The notes beneath the pieces are model-generated. The model saw only the letters and a list, made by a program, of their open reading frames with translations, was not told the DNA's origin and made no database searches. A stretch of DNA of 32,138 nucleotides from Coleofasciculaceae cyanobacterium (GTDB taxonomy: Bacteria > Cyanobacteriota > Cyanobacteriia > Cyanobacteriales > Xenococcaceae): positions 1 to 32,138 of the forward strand of contig DATNPK010000115.1 in NCBI GenBank assembly GCA_036703275.1, given 5' to 3'. This document shows positions 1 to 6,803 of the stretch, piece by piece. A program made the position numbers and the translations under genes. How positions within the stretch are numbered: position 1 is the stretch's first letter; each line of letters opens with the position of its first letter.

Positions 1-141
1 ATCATGCCAGATTAATTAAAACGGTTTTTGAAAACGGATTAGTCTTATCAGACTAATTAAGGAGTGTACTCAAACCTGAAATCATTGATATATATAGGTT
101 TCAAAAACGAGTCGTCCTGGGATACTAGAGGTTTCGTCCTG
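1..141. repeat. Terminal direct repeat, left copy (circularity signature)
   Basis: These 141 bases are identical to 31998-32138, starting atcatgccag and ending gtttcgtcctg. An exact end overlap of this kind is what a de Bruijn assembler leaves when it closes a circle, and 141 is a common largest k value. I infer a circular replicon of 31,997 bp, with the copy at 31998-32138 being redundant. A true terminal repeat of a linear element is possible but less likely, because the overlap cuts through a small tandem repeat and has no terminal structure of its own. Confidence 0.93.
38..57. repeat. Perfect hairpin in the candidate origin
   Basis: The arms attagtct (38-45) and agactaat (50-57) are perfect inverted repeats around the 4-nt loop tatc. 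This could be an operator for the replication gene, an origin hairpin, or a leader-RNA structure. It lies about 80-100 bp upstream of the replication start codon once the circle is closed. Confidence 0.6.
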
Positions 142-156
142 GGATACTAGAGGTTT
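112..156. repeat. Two tandem 22-bp repeats (iteron-like)
   Basis: Bases 112-133 and 134-155 are identical (unit tcgtcctgggatactagag plus gtt). The 22-bp period equals two helical turns, the usual spacing of plasmid iterons bound by an initiator. Only two copies are present, and short-read assembly could have collapsed more. They lie upstream of the CyRepA1-like gene on the closed circle. An iteron role is inference; the repeats themselves are certain. Confidence 0.6.
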
Positions 157-195
157 TGTACTCAAGCTCTAACTCCCAATACATAATGCTTTGAT

Positions 196-220
196 CCTAT
201 TTTTAATAGGTTATTTTTTT
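196..220 (+). terminator. Possible intrinsic terminator, plus-strand direction
   Basis: A 6-bp stem (CCTATT 196-201, AATAGG 205-210) with a TTT loop is followed by TTATTTTTTT. This would stop a plus-strand transcript, yet both flanking genes are on the minus strand. If real, it would end a short RNA running antisense to the leader of the replication gene. The stem is short and AT-rich, so chance occurrence is quite possible. Confidence 0.3.
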
Positions 221-254
221 TGAGTACTTGAGTACATACTATTTAGATATCAAG

Positions 255-2342
255 CTAATCTTCAATTTGCAGTAAATCGCGTAGCTTTTTTTCCATTTCT
301 TCTGAGGGAGTTCGTTTCCCTTTTTCCCACATTTTTACTAGTGATTGGCTTACTCCTAGCGTACCCGCTAGCTTTCTCTGACTCCAATCTTTGGCGTTTC
401 TGCCTTTTCGGATTTGGTCGCTCGTTATTCCAGTTGCCGATATTTGCTTTGGCTTTTTTACTTTCTGCTTTGGTTTTGCTTTACTCGCTAGTAATTCTGG
501 TATTGGGTGTGGAGGCTGAATAGTTACTCTGGCTAGAAGCAACCATTCGATAATTTTCATCTTTCTGGCATCTGTTGGCTTTTTCAGTTTACTTCCAGGC
601 TGTAGCCACGAGGGATAAGTTTCATCAAACTGAATTTGCCAACTAAGTTTTTTCAGCAACTTTAAAGCATTGTCCCAGCGTTGTTTTAGGTCATATCCTC
701 TGCGTGTATCGCTGCGTGCTGTATCAATGACGGTATGAGGCAGGAGGTGTTTGAGTAAAGTTTCGACTCGATACTTTCCCGACGTATGGATTCTGCTTTC
801 CATTGCTAGGTGAATTGCCAACCTCAACGCTAGTTCGTCATGATAAGGATCGATTCGGAGAATACTTTGAGCCAGATAGCCAAACTGGTACAAAGCCTCT
901 TGCAGTTTGCTACCAGCTTTGTTGAGAAAACTATGGAAAATTAAACCTGGCTGTACCGTTATGTAAACCTCTTCGGGTTTTTGAACCTTTCCTTCTGTGT
1001 CTGATTGTCCTCTGGGGTCTACCACTACGTTCCACATTCGCCCTGTAGGGTTACTGGCATTAATTCCGCCCTTTTTGTTTCTACCTTCTACCCAAACAGA
1101 CTTAACTAACAAACAATCTAGAACAAAGGCTGTTTTAGCAATTTCACTGAGCTTCTGATGAACTGGCAGATCGGTTCTTTTGTCCCACCCCAAGTATTTA
1201 ATTATATCGCTCGCCTTTAGACTAAACTTACTGTCCCAAGGTCGATCCTGATTCATCGTATGTGCTGCAAAAATTAAATGTAGTTTGACTGTATTAAAAC
1301 CAAATTTATCGATAATCTGCTCGGCTTGTTCTAGAGGAAGCAGTTCAATATCGCCAGGATTACTAATATAATGTTCGATATAGTTCTTAGGATTGCCTTT
1401 GGCTTGGTGCTTAAAGTAGGCAAATCCGTTGTCATCTTTTTGCCATAGGTCTTTTCTAATTTGAGCTAAAGATGCGCTGCTAAAGGCTGCAAAAGTAGGA
1501 ATGGGCAAAATAGCATTGGCTAATCTAGATTCGGTAACTGGTACAGGCTCTGCTTCATTGTTTTCTCTAAAGCCCAAAGTTCGCTCTATCTCTGTTAAGG
1601 GAAGACTTTCAAGAGTTTTAAAAATAGCTGTGGCATTTCTTTGAGAAAAGTGTTTTAAAAAATCCGCCACTTTGGATTCTAAATTGCTTAGTTCTTGTTC
1701 TTGAAAATATTGGTTGCAAGCTTTCTCTCTCTCATCAGAATTCATGCTATTAAAAGCTTCTATTCCAATATTTTGTTGCATTTTTTCAACTAATGATATT
1801 GAATGAAACGTCAAAAACTCTTCGGCTGCGGTTTCTGAGATTTTAAAATCTTTTAACGTTATGTTTATGTCATTTTCTAATTGCTTAATTACCTGGTCGA
1901 TTCTTTTTTGACTAAGATGCAGTTCGACTGAAACTAAATTTTCTTCTCGATCAAAATTTAGAGTAAATGTAGGTAGTCGTGAGTGTAATTTACCAGTTTT
2001 TATTAGGTGAATTTTGACACGATGCTCGTATAACTTTACTAAGTGAAAAACTACTTGACGTGCTATTAAATTTAAAAGTTGATAATTTTCTTTAAACGAT
2101 TGAGCAGTTCGTTTGATTTCTTCAGGCTTTAAATTGCTTCTAAATACATTATATTGTTGATAAAATTCGTCAACCTGCGTGAGAACTTGTTGTTTGTTTT
2201 GTGTTTCCAGCGTAGAAGCAGAAACCATAGCAATCATTCCCGTCTCTTTATTATCGACACGCACATAATCTGTTTCTTTCTCTCGATCGCCCCAAAAACT
2301 GTTCGGATCGAACTTAAAGATCTCATCATTTTGTTCTGGCAT
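255..2342 (-). CDS. Large plasmid protein of unknown function with C-terminal XRE-type HTH
   Basis: The 695-residue protein starts at ATG 2342. I do not recognise its first ~620 residues. They are soluble, helix-rich and without signal peptide or membrane segment. A Lys/Pro-rich linker (about 625-638) leads to a XRE/Cro-type helix-turn-helix at about 645-690 (SQRKLAGTLGVSQSLVKMW), whose recognition helix and following W.KGKRTPS loop are classical. It is the last gene of a four-gene minus-strand block with the TraL-like and mobilization-accessory genes, and it ends just before the candidate origin region. A plasmid regulator or replication accessory role is plausible from the HTH and position. 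The large N-terminal part is unusual, because XRE proteins are commonly about 100 residues. Confidence 0.8.
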   Translation of the reverse strand: MPEQNDEIFKFDPNSFWGDREKETDYVRVDNKETGMIAMVSASTLETQNKQQVLTQVDEFYQQYNVFRSNLKPEEIKRTAQSFKENYQLLNLIARQVVFHLVKLYEHRVKIHLIKTGKLHSRLPTFTLNFDREENLVSVELHLSQKRIDQVIKQLENDINITLKDFKISETAAEEFLTFHSISLVEKMQQNIGIEAFNSMNSDEREKACNQYFQEQELSNLESKVADFLKHFSQRNATAIFKTLESLPLTEIERTLGFRENNEAEPVPVTESRLANAILPIPTFAAFSSASLAQIRKDLWQKDDNGFAYFKHQAKGNPKNYIEHYISNPGDIELLPLEQAEQIIDKFGFNTVKLHLIFAAHTMNQDRPWDSKFSLKASDIIKYLGWDKRTDLPVHQKLSEIAKTAFVLDCLLVKSVWVEGRNKKGGINASNPTGRMWNVVVDPRGQSDTEGKVQKPEEVYITVQPGLIFHSFLNKAGSKLQEALYQFGYLAQSILRIDPYHDELALRLAIHLAMESRIHTSGKYRVETLLKHLLPHTVIDTARSDTRRGYDLKQRWDNALKLLKKLSWQIQFDETYPSWLQPGSKLKKPTDARKMKIIEWLLLARVTIQPPHPIPELLASKAKPKQKVKKPKQISATGITSDQIRKGRNAKDWSQRKLAGTLGVSQSLVKMWEKGKRTPSEEMEKKLRDLLQIED

Positions 2343-2405
2343 GGTCTTAATCGTCTAATCAATTCGATCTCTAACAATAAATAATCATAGAAAATATTGC
2401 TGGGC

Positions 2406-3260
2406 TTATTCATTCCTTTCTGGAGAACCTGGAGGAACAATCCAGAAAGTACACTTAGGATTATTGGTTTCTCGGCAGTTATTGATGCGATCGACGTTCC
2501 AATCCACTACATCACGTCCAAACACATTGTGAGGATGATTGTACCTGGTTGATGCTACCCACCAAGTACCGACTATAAGAATTAACCCAAAAGCTACTAA
2601 AGCAGGAAAAGACCAAAAACCGTCCGCGATCCTCAGCCAAATCTTATTTTGCTGAATCTTGCCAATTCCAGAGATAGAACGATCGATCTGCTGATTAACC
2701 GTTTCTTGCCTTTTAGTAATATTCGATGCCCACTCAACAAAAGCATTCATCTCCTTCATACTCTTCTGCTCGCGAGCAAAGATTTTAGCATCCAGTTCGG
2801 CAACCTCCGACTCTAATCGCTCAATTTGCTTTAAGTTATGCTGTAACCGCTCAAAATTTTCGCTACTAGCATCAGCGATCGCCCCTACCGTACCCATGCC
2901 CGCCTCTTTAATATCTGAGACGCACTTATTGCTAACAGCCTCCATATTCTCTTTGATCGTCTCAGCCTGCTTCTGCTGTTGTTTTGCAACCAGAGAAATA
3001 GCTTCGGTAATTTCAGACAAACTACTAGCACTTTCTTCTTTCCACTCAGATAAAAGCCGATTTAGATCCTTTGGAGCAGCTTCAATTAACACCCGCATCT
3101 GTCCTGTTAGCAGTAAAGCCATAAACATCGGGTCATTTGGCTCTAAGCCACTACGACTGATAATCTCAAACACTTTAGCCTTGAGTTCTGGGGACTCATT
3201 CGCCATGCAAAAATCTATGACCTCTCTGGCTTTTACCGCACTACCATTAAGTAGACTCAT
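2406..3260 (-). CDS. Coiled-coil protein with one C-terminal membrane segment
   Basis: The 284-residue protein has a soluble N-terminal part (1-80), a long charged region with heptad-like spacing (about 85-205, e.g. NFERLQHNLKQIERLESEV), one hydrophobic segment at about 218-236 (FPALVAFGLILIVGTWWVA), and a 46-residue tail with two Cys. There is no signal peptide. The layout suggests an inner-membrane-anchored coiled-coil protein, mostly cytoplasmic. It resembles conserved cyanobacterial plasmid proteins I associate loosely with DUF6753, a match I cannot check. It lies 46 bp after the TraL-like ATPase gene and 63 bp before the XRE-protein gene, so it is probably co-transcribed with the mobilization accessory genes. 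A role linking the relaxosome or plasmid to the membrane is speculative. Confidence 0.75.
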   Translation of the reverse strand: MSLLNGSAVKAREVIDFCMANESPELKAKVFEIISRSGLEPNDPMFMALLLTGQMRVLIEAAPKDLNRLLSEWKEESASSLSEITEAISLVAKQQQKQAETIKENMEAVSNKCVSDIKEAGMGTVGAIADASSENFERLQHNLKQIERLESEVAELDAKIFAREQKSMKEMNAFVEWASNITKRQETVNQQIDRSISGIGKIQQNKIWLRIADGFWSFPALVAFGLILIVGTWWVASTRYNHPHNVFGRDVVDWNVDRINNCRETNNPKCTFWIVPPGSPERNE

Positions 3261-3306
3261 CTTATTTTTTCAATACCTATTTGTTATTCCTCCTTTTGCT
3301 CGATCT

Positions 3307-4026
3307 TTAAGAAACTGAAGCTGTTTCCATTTCTGTTGACCAAACCTCAGTACTGTCAAAAGCTGCAAATGCCGTCTTCAAAAAATTAACCACCCGCTGC
3401 CTACCCAAAACAGTCAAATCAGATGAGCGTGTAGCATCATCAAAGCGCAACTGCTTCTGGTTAATTAAATACCGTTCCTGATAACCCAGCTTGGGAAAAT
3501 CAATTACCTTTATTCCATACCCCGTAATAAGTTTTTGTAGCGACTTATCATTATCCACCTGCGACCACTCATCACAAAGCCCAAAATTTCTGACTAGAAC
3601 ATGAGTCATTTGCTCGCCATAGTAGTCAACAGAAGCCTGAAAAAGCCTAATGCTGTCATATTCACCGTTAGTCACAAACCACTTACAAAAACTAACGTCA
3701 TACTGCTGACCAATCTCTAGTAACTGATTATTCTCAATCCAAGTAGTAACCGCCCGATTAACTTGACTCGGCAAAGAAACAATTACGGGCTGTTCCATCG
3801 CCATCTCAAAAATGCGATCTGCCTTACCAGCCTGTTTCTCATCCTCACTAAAAACAGCAAACTGACACTGCTCTTTGTAAACCCGATTAACATCAGGATT
3901 AGAACGATCCGTCTCTATCGCCACAAAAGACAACTCACGATCCAATCCATATTGAATCATCGCTCTAGTCACAAAAGACTTACCTACTCCCCCCTTCTCA
4001 CCATCAACCAAATGTATGATCGCCAT
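3307..4026 (-). CDS. TraL-like ParA/MinD-superfamily ATPase
   Basis: The 239-residue protein begins with a deviant Walker A motif (GEKGGVGKS, residues 9-17), followed by ETDRSNPD at about 38-45 where ParA-family proteins carry the A' motif. The remainder matches the general build of TraL-type conjugation/mobilization ATPases rather than chromosomal ParA; the partition-type ParA of this plasmid is the separate gene at 11612. It is encoded 20 bp downstream of the small Ser/Lys-rich gene and on the opposite strand from the relaxase, which supports a role in plasmid transfer, such as positioning the relaxosome. ATPase assignment is strong; the TraL subtype is moderate. Confidence 0.75.
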   Translation of the reverse strand: MAIIHLVDGEKGGVGKSFVTRAMIQYGLDRELSFVAIETDRSNPDVNRVYKEQCQFAVFSEDEKQAGKADRIFEMAMEQPVIVSLPSQVNRAVTTWIENNQLLEIGQQYDVSFCKWFVTNGEYDSIRLFQASVDYYGEQMTHVLVRNFGLCDEWSQVDNDKSLQKLITGYGIKVIDFPKLGYQERYLINQKQLRFDDATRSSDLTVLGRQRVVNFLKTAFAAFDSTEVWSTEMETASVS

Positions 4027-4046
4027 TTAAGTCTTCTTGCTCCAAA

Positions 4047-4634
4047 TTAAAAACTATTAAACTCGCTCTCTAAATCATCATTTGAACCAGACAGAATTTT
4101 AGTTTTAGTCAATGAAGACTTATTACCAATTGACTGACTTTTGGTTTTAGCTTTGTTACTAACAGACGAAGATGATTTAGTCCTAGTCGTAGAATTCAGA
4201 TTAACCGCTTGTTCTGAATCTGTACTACCCTTTATACTATTGATTTCAGCATCGGAATTACCAGTCCCTAACTCTTCTTTAGAATCAGTAACATTTGTTG
4301 ATAATTTGGAGTTCGATTGAGGAGTCGATCTAGAACTAGAAGCAGAACTAGATTTACTTTTTCGCTTTCGTGAAGATGACTTCTTACTACCTTCAGTTAA
4401 ATACAATTTCAAAGTAGTAGCCGACACCAAAATCTCTTGTTCGGCTAAAATTTCAGACAAATCCTCATAGGTATAACCTTTCTTCAAAGCACTGTTTAAT
4501 TTACCTCGAAGAAAATAAATACTTTCTCGTAGTGTTAGTTCTTCAACTGGTTTAAATTCTAGTTGGTCTAATTTATTTAATGCAGTGTTGAGCTTATCTA
4601 TATGAAATTTTTGATTAGGTTTAGCTTTAACCAT
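4047..4634 (-). CDS. Small mobilization accessory protein with Ser/Lys-rich tail
   Basis: This 195-residue protein has a folded N-terminal part (1-80) with a predicted HTH-like segment (YEDLSEILAEQEILVSATTL), similar to the N-termini of TraK/MobC-like relaxosome accessory proteins. It is followed by a long low-complexity tail rich in Ser, Thr, Lys and Arg (about 85-195). The gene is the first of the minus-strand block and diverges from the relaxase gene across the 264-bp region that holds the oriT candidate, as expected for an oriT-binding protein. The basic, disordered tail could bind DNA without sequence preference. The accessory role is inferred from context and weak similarity; no catalytic motif is present. 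Confidence 0.65.
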   Translation of the reverse strand: MVKAKPNQKFHIDKLNTALNKLDQLEFKPVEELTLRESIYFLRGKLNSALKKGYTYEDLSEILAEQEILVSATTLKLYLTEGSKKSSSRKRKSKSSSASSSRSTPQSNSKLSTNVTDSKEELGTGNSDAEINSIKGSTDSEQAVNLNSTTRTKSSSSVSNKAKTKSQSIGNKSSLTKTKILSGSNDDLESEFNSF

Positions 4635-4785
4635 CTTTAATTACTCCAGCATTCGTGCCTTCTGTTTATTGCTATACAATTAATCATCACATAAATAGCA
4701 ATTCGCTTAAATTGAACTTTTGTAAAGGGAAGTATCCTAGTCAAGAATGCTTCTTCTTTTCCCAGGAGTATTTATCCGAGAGACT

Positions 4786-4824
4786 AAAATTGTATAAATT
4801 TGGTGCTACTCACTACACAATTTT
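4786..4824 (-). other. Candidate oriT (MobV-type)
   Basis: Perfect 8-bp inverted repeats, aaaattgt (4786-4793) and acaatttt (4817-4824), flank a core. Read on the minus strand, the core contains TAGTGAGTA (4815 to 4807) directly after the repeat arm. This resembles the nick region of pMV158-type MobV plasmids (TAGTGTG/TTA) and sits about 75 bp upstream of the MobV relaxase gene. The inverted repeat is certain; its identity as oriT is inference from position and partial motif similarity. The flanking DNA (about 4826-4875) also carries palindromic-repeat-like sequence. Confidence 0.42.
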
Positions 4825-4898
4825 TGGCTTCGCCACCGCTGCGCTAAAATTATTTCGTTCGCCTAAAGGTAAAATCTCAAAACAACTGGGAAAAAGAA

Positions 4899-6656
4899 AT
4901 GCCTCATGCTATTGCTCGCATCGCTAAACTAAAGTCGGGAAATGTCGGTGCTTCAGGTCAGCATACCAGAAGAGCCAGAGAAACCCCAAACGCCAACCCA
5001 GAGATTGCTAACATTCGTTTTATTGGTCAACCAGATTCAAGCAGTCTACCCAGCTTAGAAACCATCGTCAGAGAGCGCATTGGTGAACAAACCATCCGCA
5101 AGAATGCGGTTCTCTGTGTGGAGATGTTGTTGACCGCTAGCCCTGAATACTTCCGACCCGATGACCCAAGTAAGGCAGGATATTATGAGCCAGAACGTCT
5201 AGCAGATTTTCAACAGTCAGTTCATAACTGGTTAGATAATGAGTATGGCGATCGCATTGTTCGAGCCGAGCTACATTTAGACGAATCAACTCCCCATGTT
5301 CATGCTTATCTTGTACCCCTAGATGAAAGAGGAAAACTAAACTGTCGGGGACTATTTGGCGGACGGCAAAAACTAAGTCAGTTTCAAGATAGTTATGCTA
5401 ATGCCATGTCACTAATTGGATTAGAAAGGGGGATTAAAGGGAGTAGAGCTAAACACACTACGGTCAAGCAATACTATGCTGCGGTAACTAAAACACCAGA
5501 TTTAACTTTAGATCGAACTACTATTCAACATCAGTTGGCAGATAGGCAAAGAGTAATCAAAGAAAAGGAACAGGCTTTAATTACCGCCAAACTATTATCT
5601 AGGGACAAAGAAGAATTACAGCAGCGTCTAGAGCAAGCTGAAATCAAAATTAAAACTCAAGCCAGGGAATTAACTAACTGGAAAACTAAGTATGCAGACA
5701 TCGCTGATCAAGTGCGGGATTTACCCCTAAAAGATGTTGTCTATGAATTGGGTTTAGAACCAGATCCAAAAGACAAACACAAGTGGCAAAACGAATACCA
5801 CATTATTAATATTACTGGTAGTAAATTCTACGATTGGAAACAGATGAAGGGTGGAGGTGGGGCGATCGATTTGGTGATGCACATTAACGAGTGTGACTAT
5901 AAACAATCAGTAGCTTGGCTTGGGGAGCGTCTGGGAGAAAGTGCCACCATTGAAGCGGTAACTTATAAAACCAGAGAAATAATTAGAACCGAACCAGTGC
6001 AGGAATTTACTCCGCCAGTCCCCGAACAGAGTAAATGGCTTTCTGTCAAACAATATTTAACTCGTACAAGATTGTTACCTAGTGGTTTAGTGGATAAGCT
6101 ACACGAACAGGGATTAGTTTATGCAGATCAAAATCAGAATGCGGTGTTTCTTCGTCGTTCACTAGATGAGGATAAAATTACTGGAGCAACACTTAGAGGT
6201 ACAGCAGGAGAAGATAATCAATTCAAAGGATTAGCCAAAGGTTCAAAGAGAAAAGAGGGGTGGTTTTACTTGACTAAGGGAGAGCAATCAAGTGATCCCA
6301 TAAGAAGAGTGGTGTTGGTTGAGTCGCCGATTGATGCGATGTCCTTGGCGGTGTTAGAGCGGACTGATTCATTAAAAACACTCTATTTATCTACTGATGG
6401 GGCTGGTGTCATACCAATTGAGTATTTAAAATCGGTGAAGGATGTAGTGATTGCCTTTGATCGCGATCGCTCTGGTCAGTCGATGGCAGAAAGAATTAAG
6501 ACTCAGTTGCCGAATGCAGTTAGTAAAACTCCTAAAGCGATTGATTGGAATCAGGATTTAGTTAATACGTTTGATTGGGTTAATCAGAAGCGAAGCCATG
6601 AGATTAATAGACAGCATCAACGTGGGATTGAAAGGGGTGGTGGGTTGAGCTTATGA
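4899..6656 (+). CDS. MobV-family relaxase fused to primase-like and TOPRIM domains
   Basis: The 585-residue protein starts at ATG 4899. Residues 1-200 are a Mob_Pre (MobV) relaxase: an N-terminal motif with H22 and R24/R25, and the signature HLDESTPHVH at 126-135, whose histidines bind the metal used to nick oriT. A charged coiled-coil-like stretch (about 210-265) follows. Residues about 275-345 resemble a DUF3991/CHC2-like primase-associated fold. Residues about 471-550 form a TOPRIM domain (VVLVESPIDA with E475, and DRDRSG at 521-526). The enzyme probably nicks the plasmid and leads a strand into a recipient, while the TOPRIM half may support priming or topology of the transferred strand. 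No type IV secretion or coupling-protein genes are present, so the plasmid looks mobilizable rather than self-transmissible. Confidence 0.88.
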   Translation: MPHAIARIAKLKSGNVGASGQHTRRARETPNANPEIANIRFIGQPDSSSLPSLETIVRERIGEQTIRKNAVLCVEMLLTASPEYFRPDDPSKAGYYEPERLADFQQSVHNWLDNEYGDRIVRAELHLDESTPHVHAYLVPLDERGKLNCRGLFGGRQKLSQFQDSYANAMSLIGLERGIKGSRAKHTTVKQYYAAVTKTPDLTLDRTTIQHQLADRQRVIKEKEQALITAKLLSRDKEELQQRLEQAEIKIKTQARELTNWKTKYADIADQVRDLPLKDVVYELGLEPDPKDKHKWQNEYHIINITGSKFYDWKQMKGGGGAIDLVMHINECDYKQSVAWLGERLGESATIEAVTYKTREIIRTEPVQEFTPPVPEQSKWLSVKQYLTRTRLLPSGLVDKLHEQGLVYADQNQNAVFLRRSLDEDKITGATLRGTAGEDNQFKGLAKGSKRKEGWFYLTKGEQSSDPIRRVVLVESPIDAMSLAVLERTDSLKTLYLSTDGAGVIPIEYLKSVKDVVIAFDRDRSGQSMAERIKTQLPNAVSKTPKAIDWNQDLVNTFDWVNQKRSHEINRQHQRGIERGGGLSL

Positions 6657-6693
6657 TTTGCTCTACCTTTGACGAAGGCAAAGGCATTAAAAC

Positions 6694-6751
6694 TATTTGG
6701 ATGTCCAGTAATTTAAACATCTAAATGTTTAAATTACTGGACATCCAAATA
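6694..6751. promoter_or_regulatory. Perfect 27-bp-arm palindrome built of four octamers, upstream of the STAND nuclease gene
   Basis: The arms 6694-6720 and 6725-6751 are perfect inverted repeats around the loop ctaa. Inside lie four octamers of the plasmid-wide YYRRACAT family at exact 12-bp steps with alternating direction: ATGTCCAG 6701, TTAAACAT 6713, ATGTTTAA 6725, CTGGACAT 6737. Bases 6703-6727 match 11558-11582 upstream of parA at 22 of 25 positions, so this is not an isolated hairpin. It lies 53 bp upstream of the STAND gene start, where it could act as operator, partition site, or terminator for the relaxase gene (an A/T-rich run follows). Confidence 0.75.
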
Positions 6752-6803
6752 AAAATAGATTAGATTCTAGCTTCCATGAGTCTTTTGTCAGCAGATTTGA
6801 GTA

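Larger units (their letters stand above)
1..254. promoter_or_regulatory. Candidate replication origin/control region upstream of the CyRepA1-like gene
   Basis: On the circle, this gene-free stretch plus 31960-31997 lies between the 3' end of the minus-strand XRE gene (255) and the start of the minus-strand replication gene (31959). It is AT-rich and dense in repeats: aaaacgg twice (18-24 and 31-37), a perfect hairpin (38-57), two tandem 22-mers (112-155), and TGTACTCAA at 65-73 and 157-165 with its inverted form at 220-228 (one mismatch) and 228-236. Repeats next to an initiator gene are typical of plasmid origins or of initiator autoregulation. I infer that the promoter of the replication gene, and possibly the origin, lie here. 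No DnaA box was identified with confidence. Confidence 0.5.

Noticed and set aside
4655-4927. A 90-codon plus-strand frame ahead of the relaxase
   Set aside because: It lies over the oriT candidate and repeat-like DNA, has no recognisable domain or ribosome site, and overlaps the relaxase start out of frame.
4899-6656. Self-transmissible conjugative plasmid
   Set aside because: A relaxase and accessory genes are present, but no VirB/VirD4-type secretion or coupling genes were found anywhere in the window.
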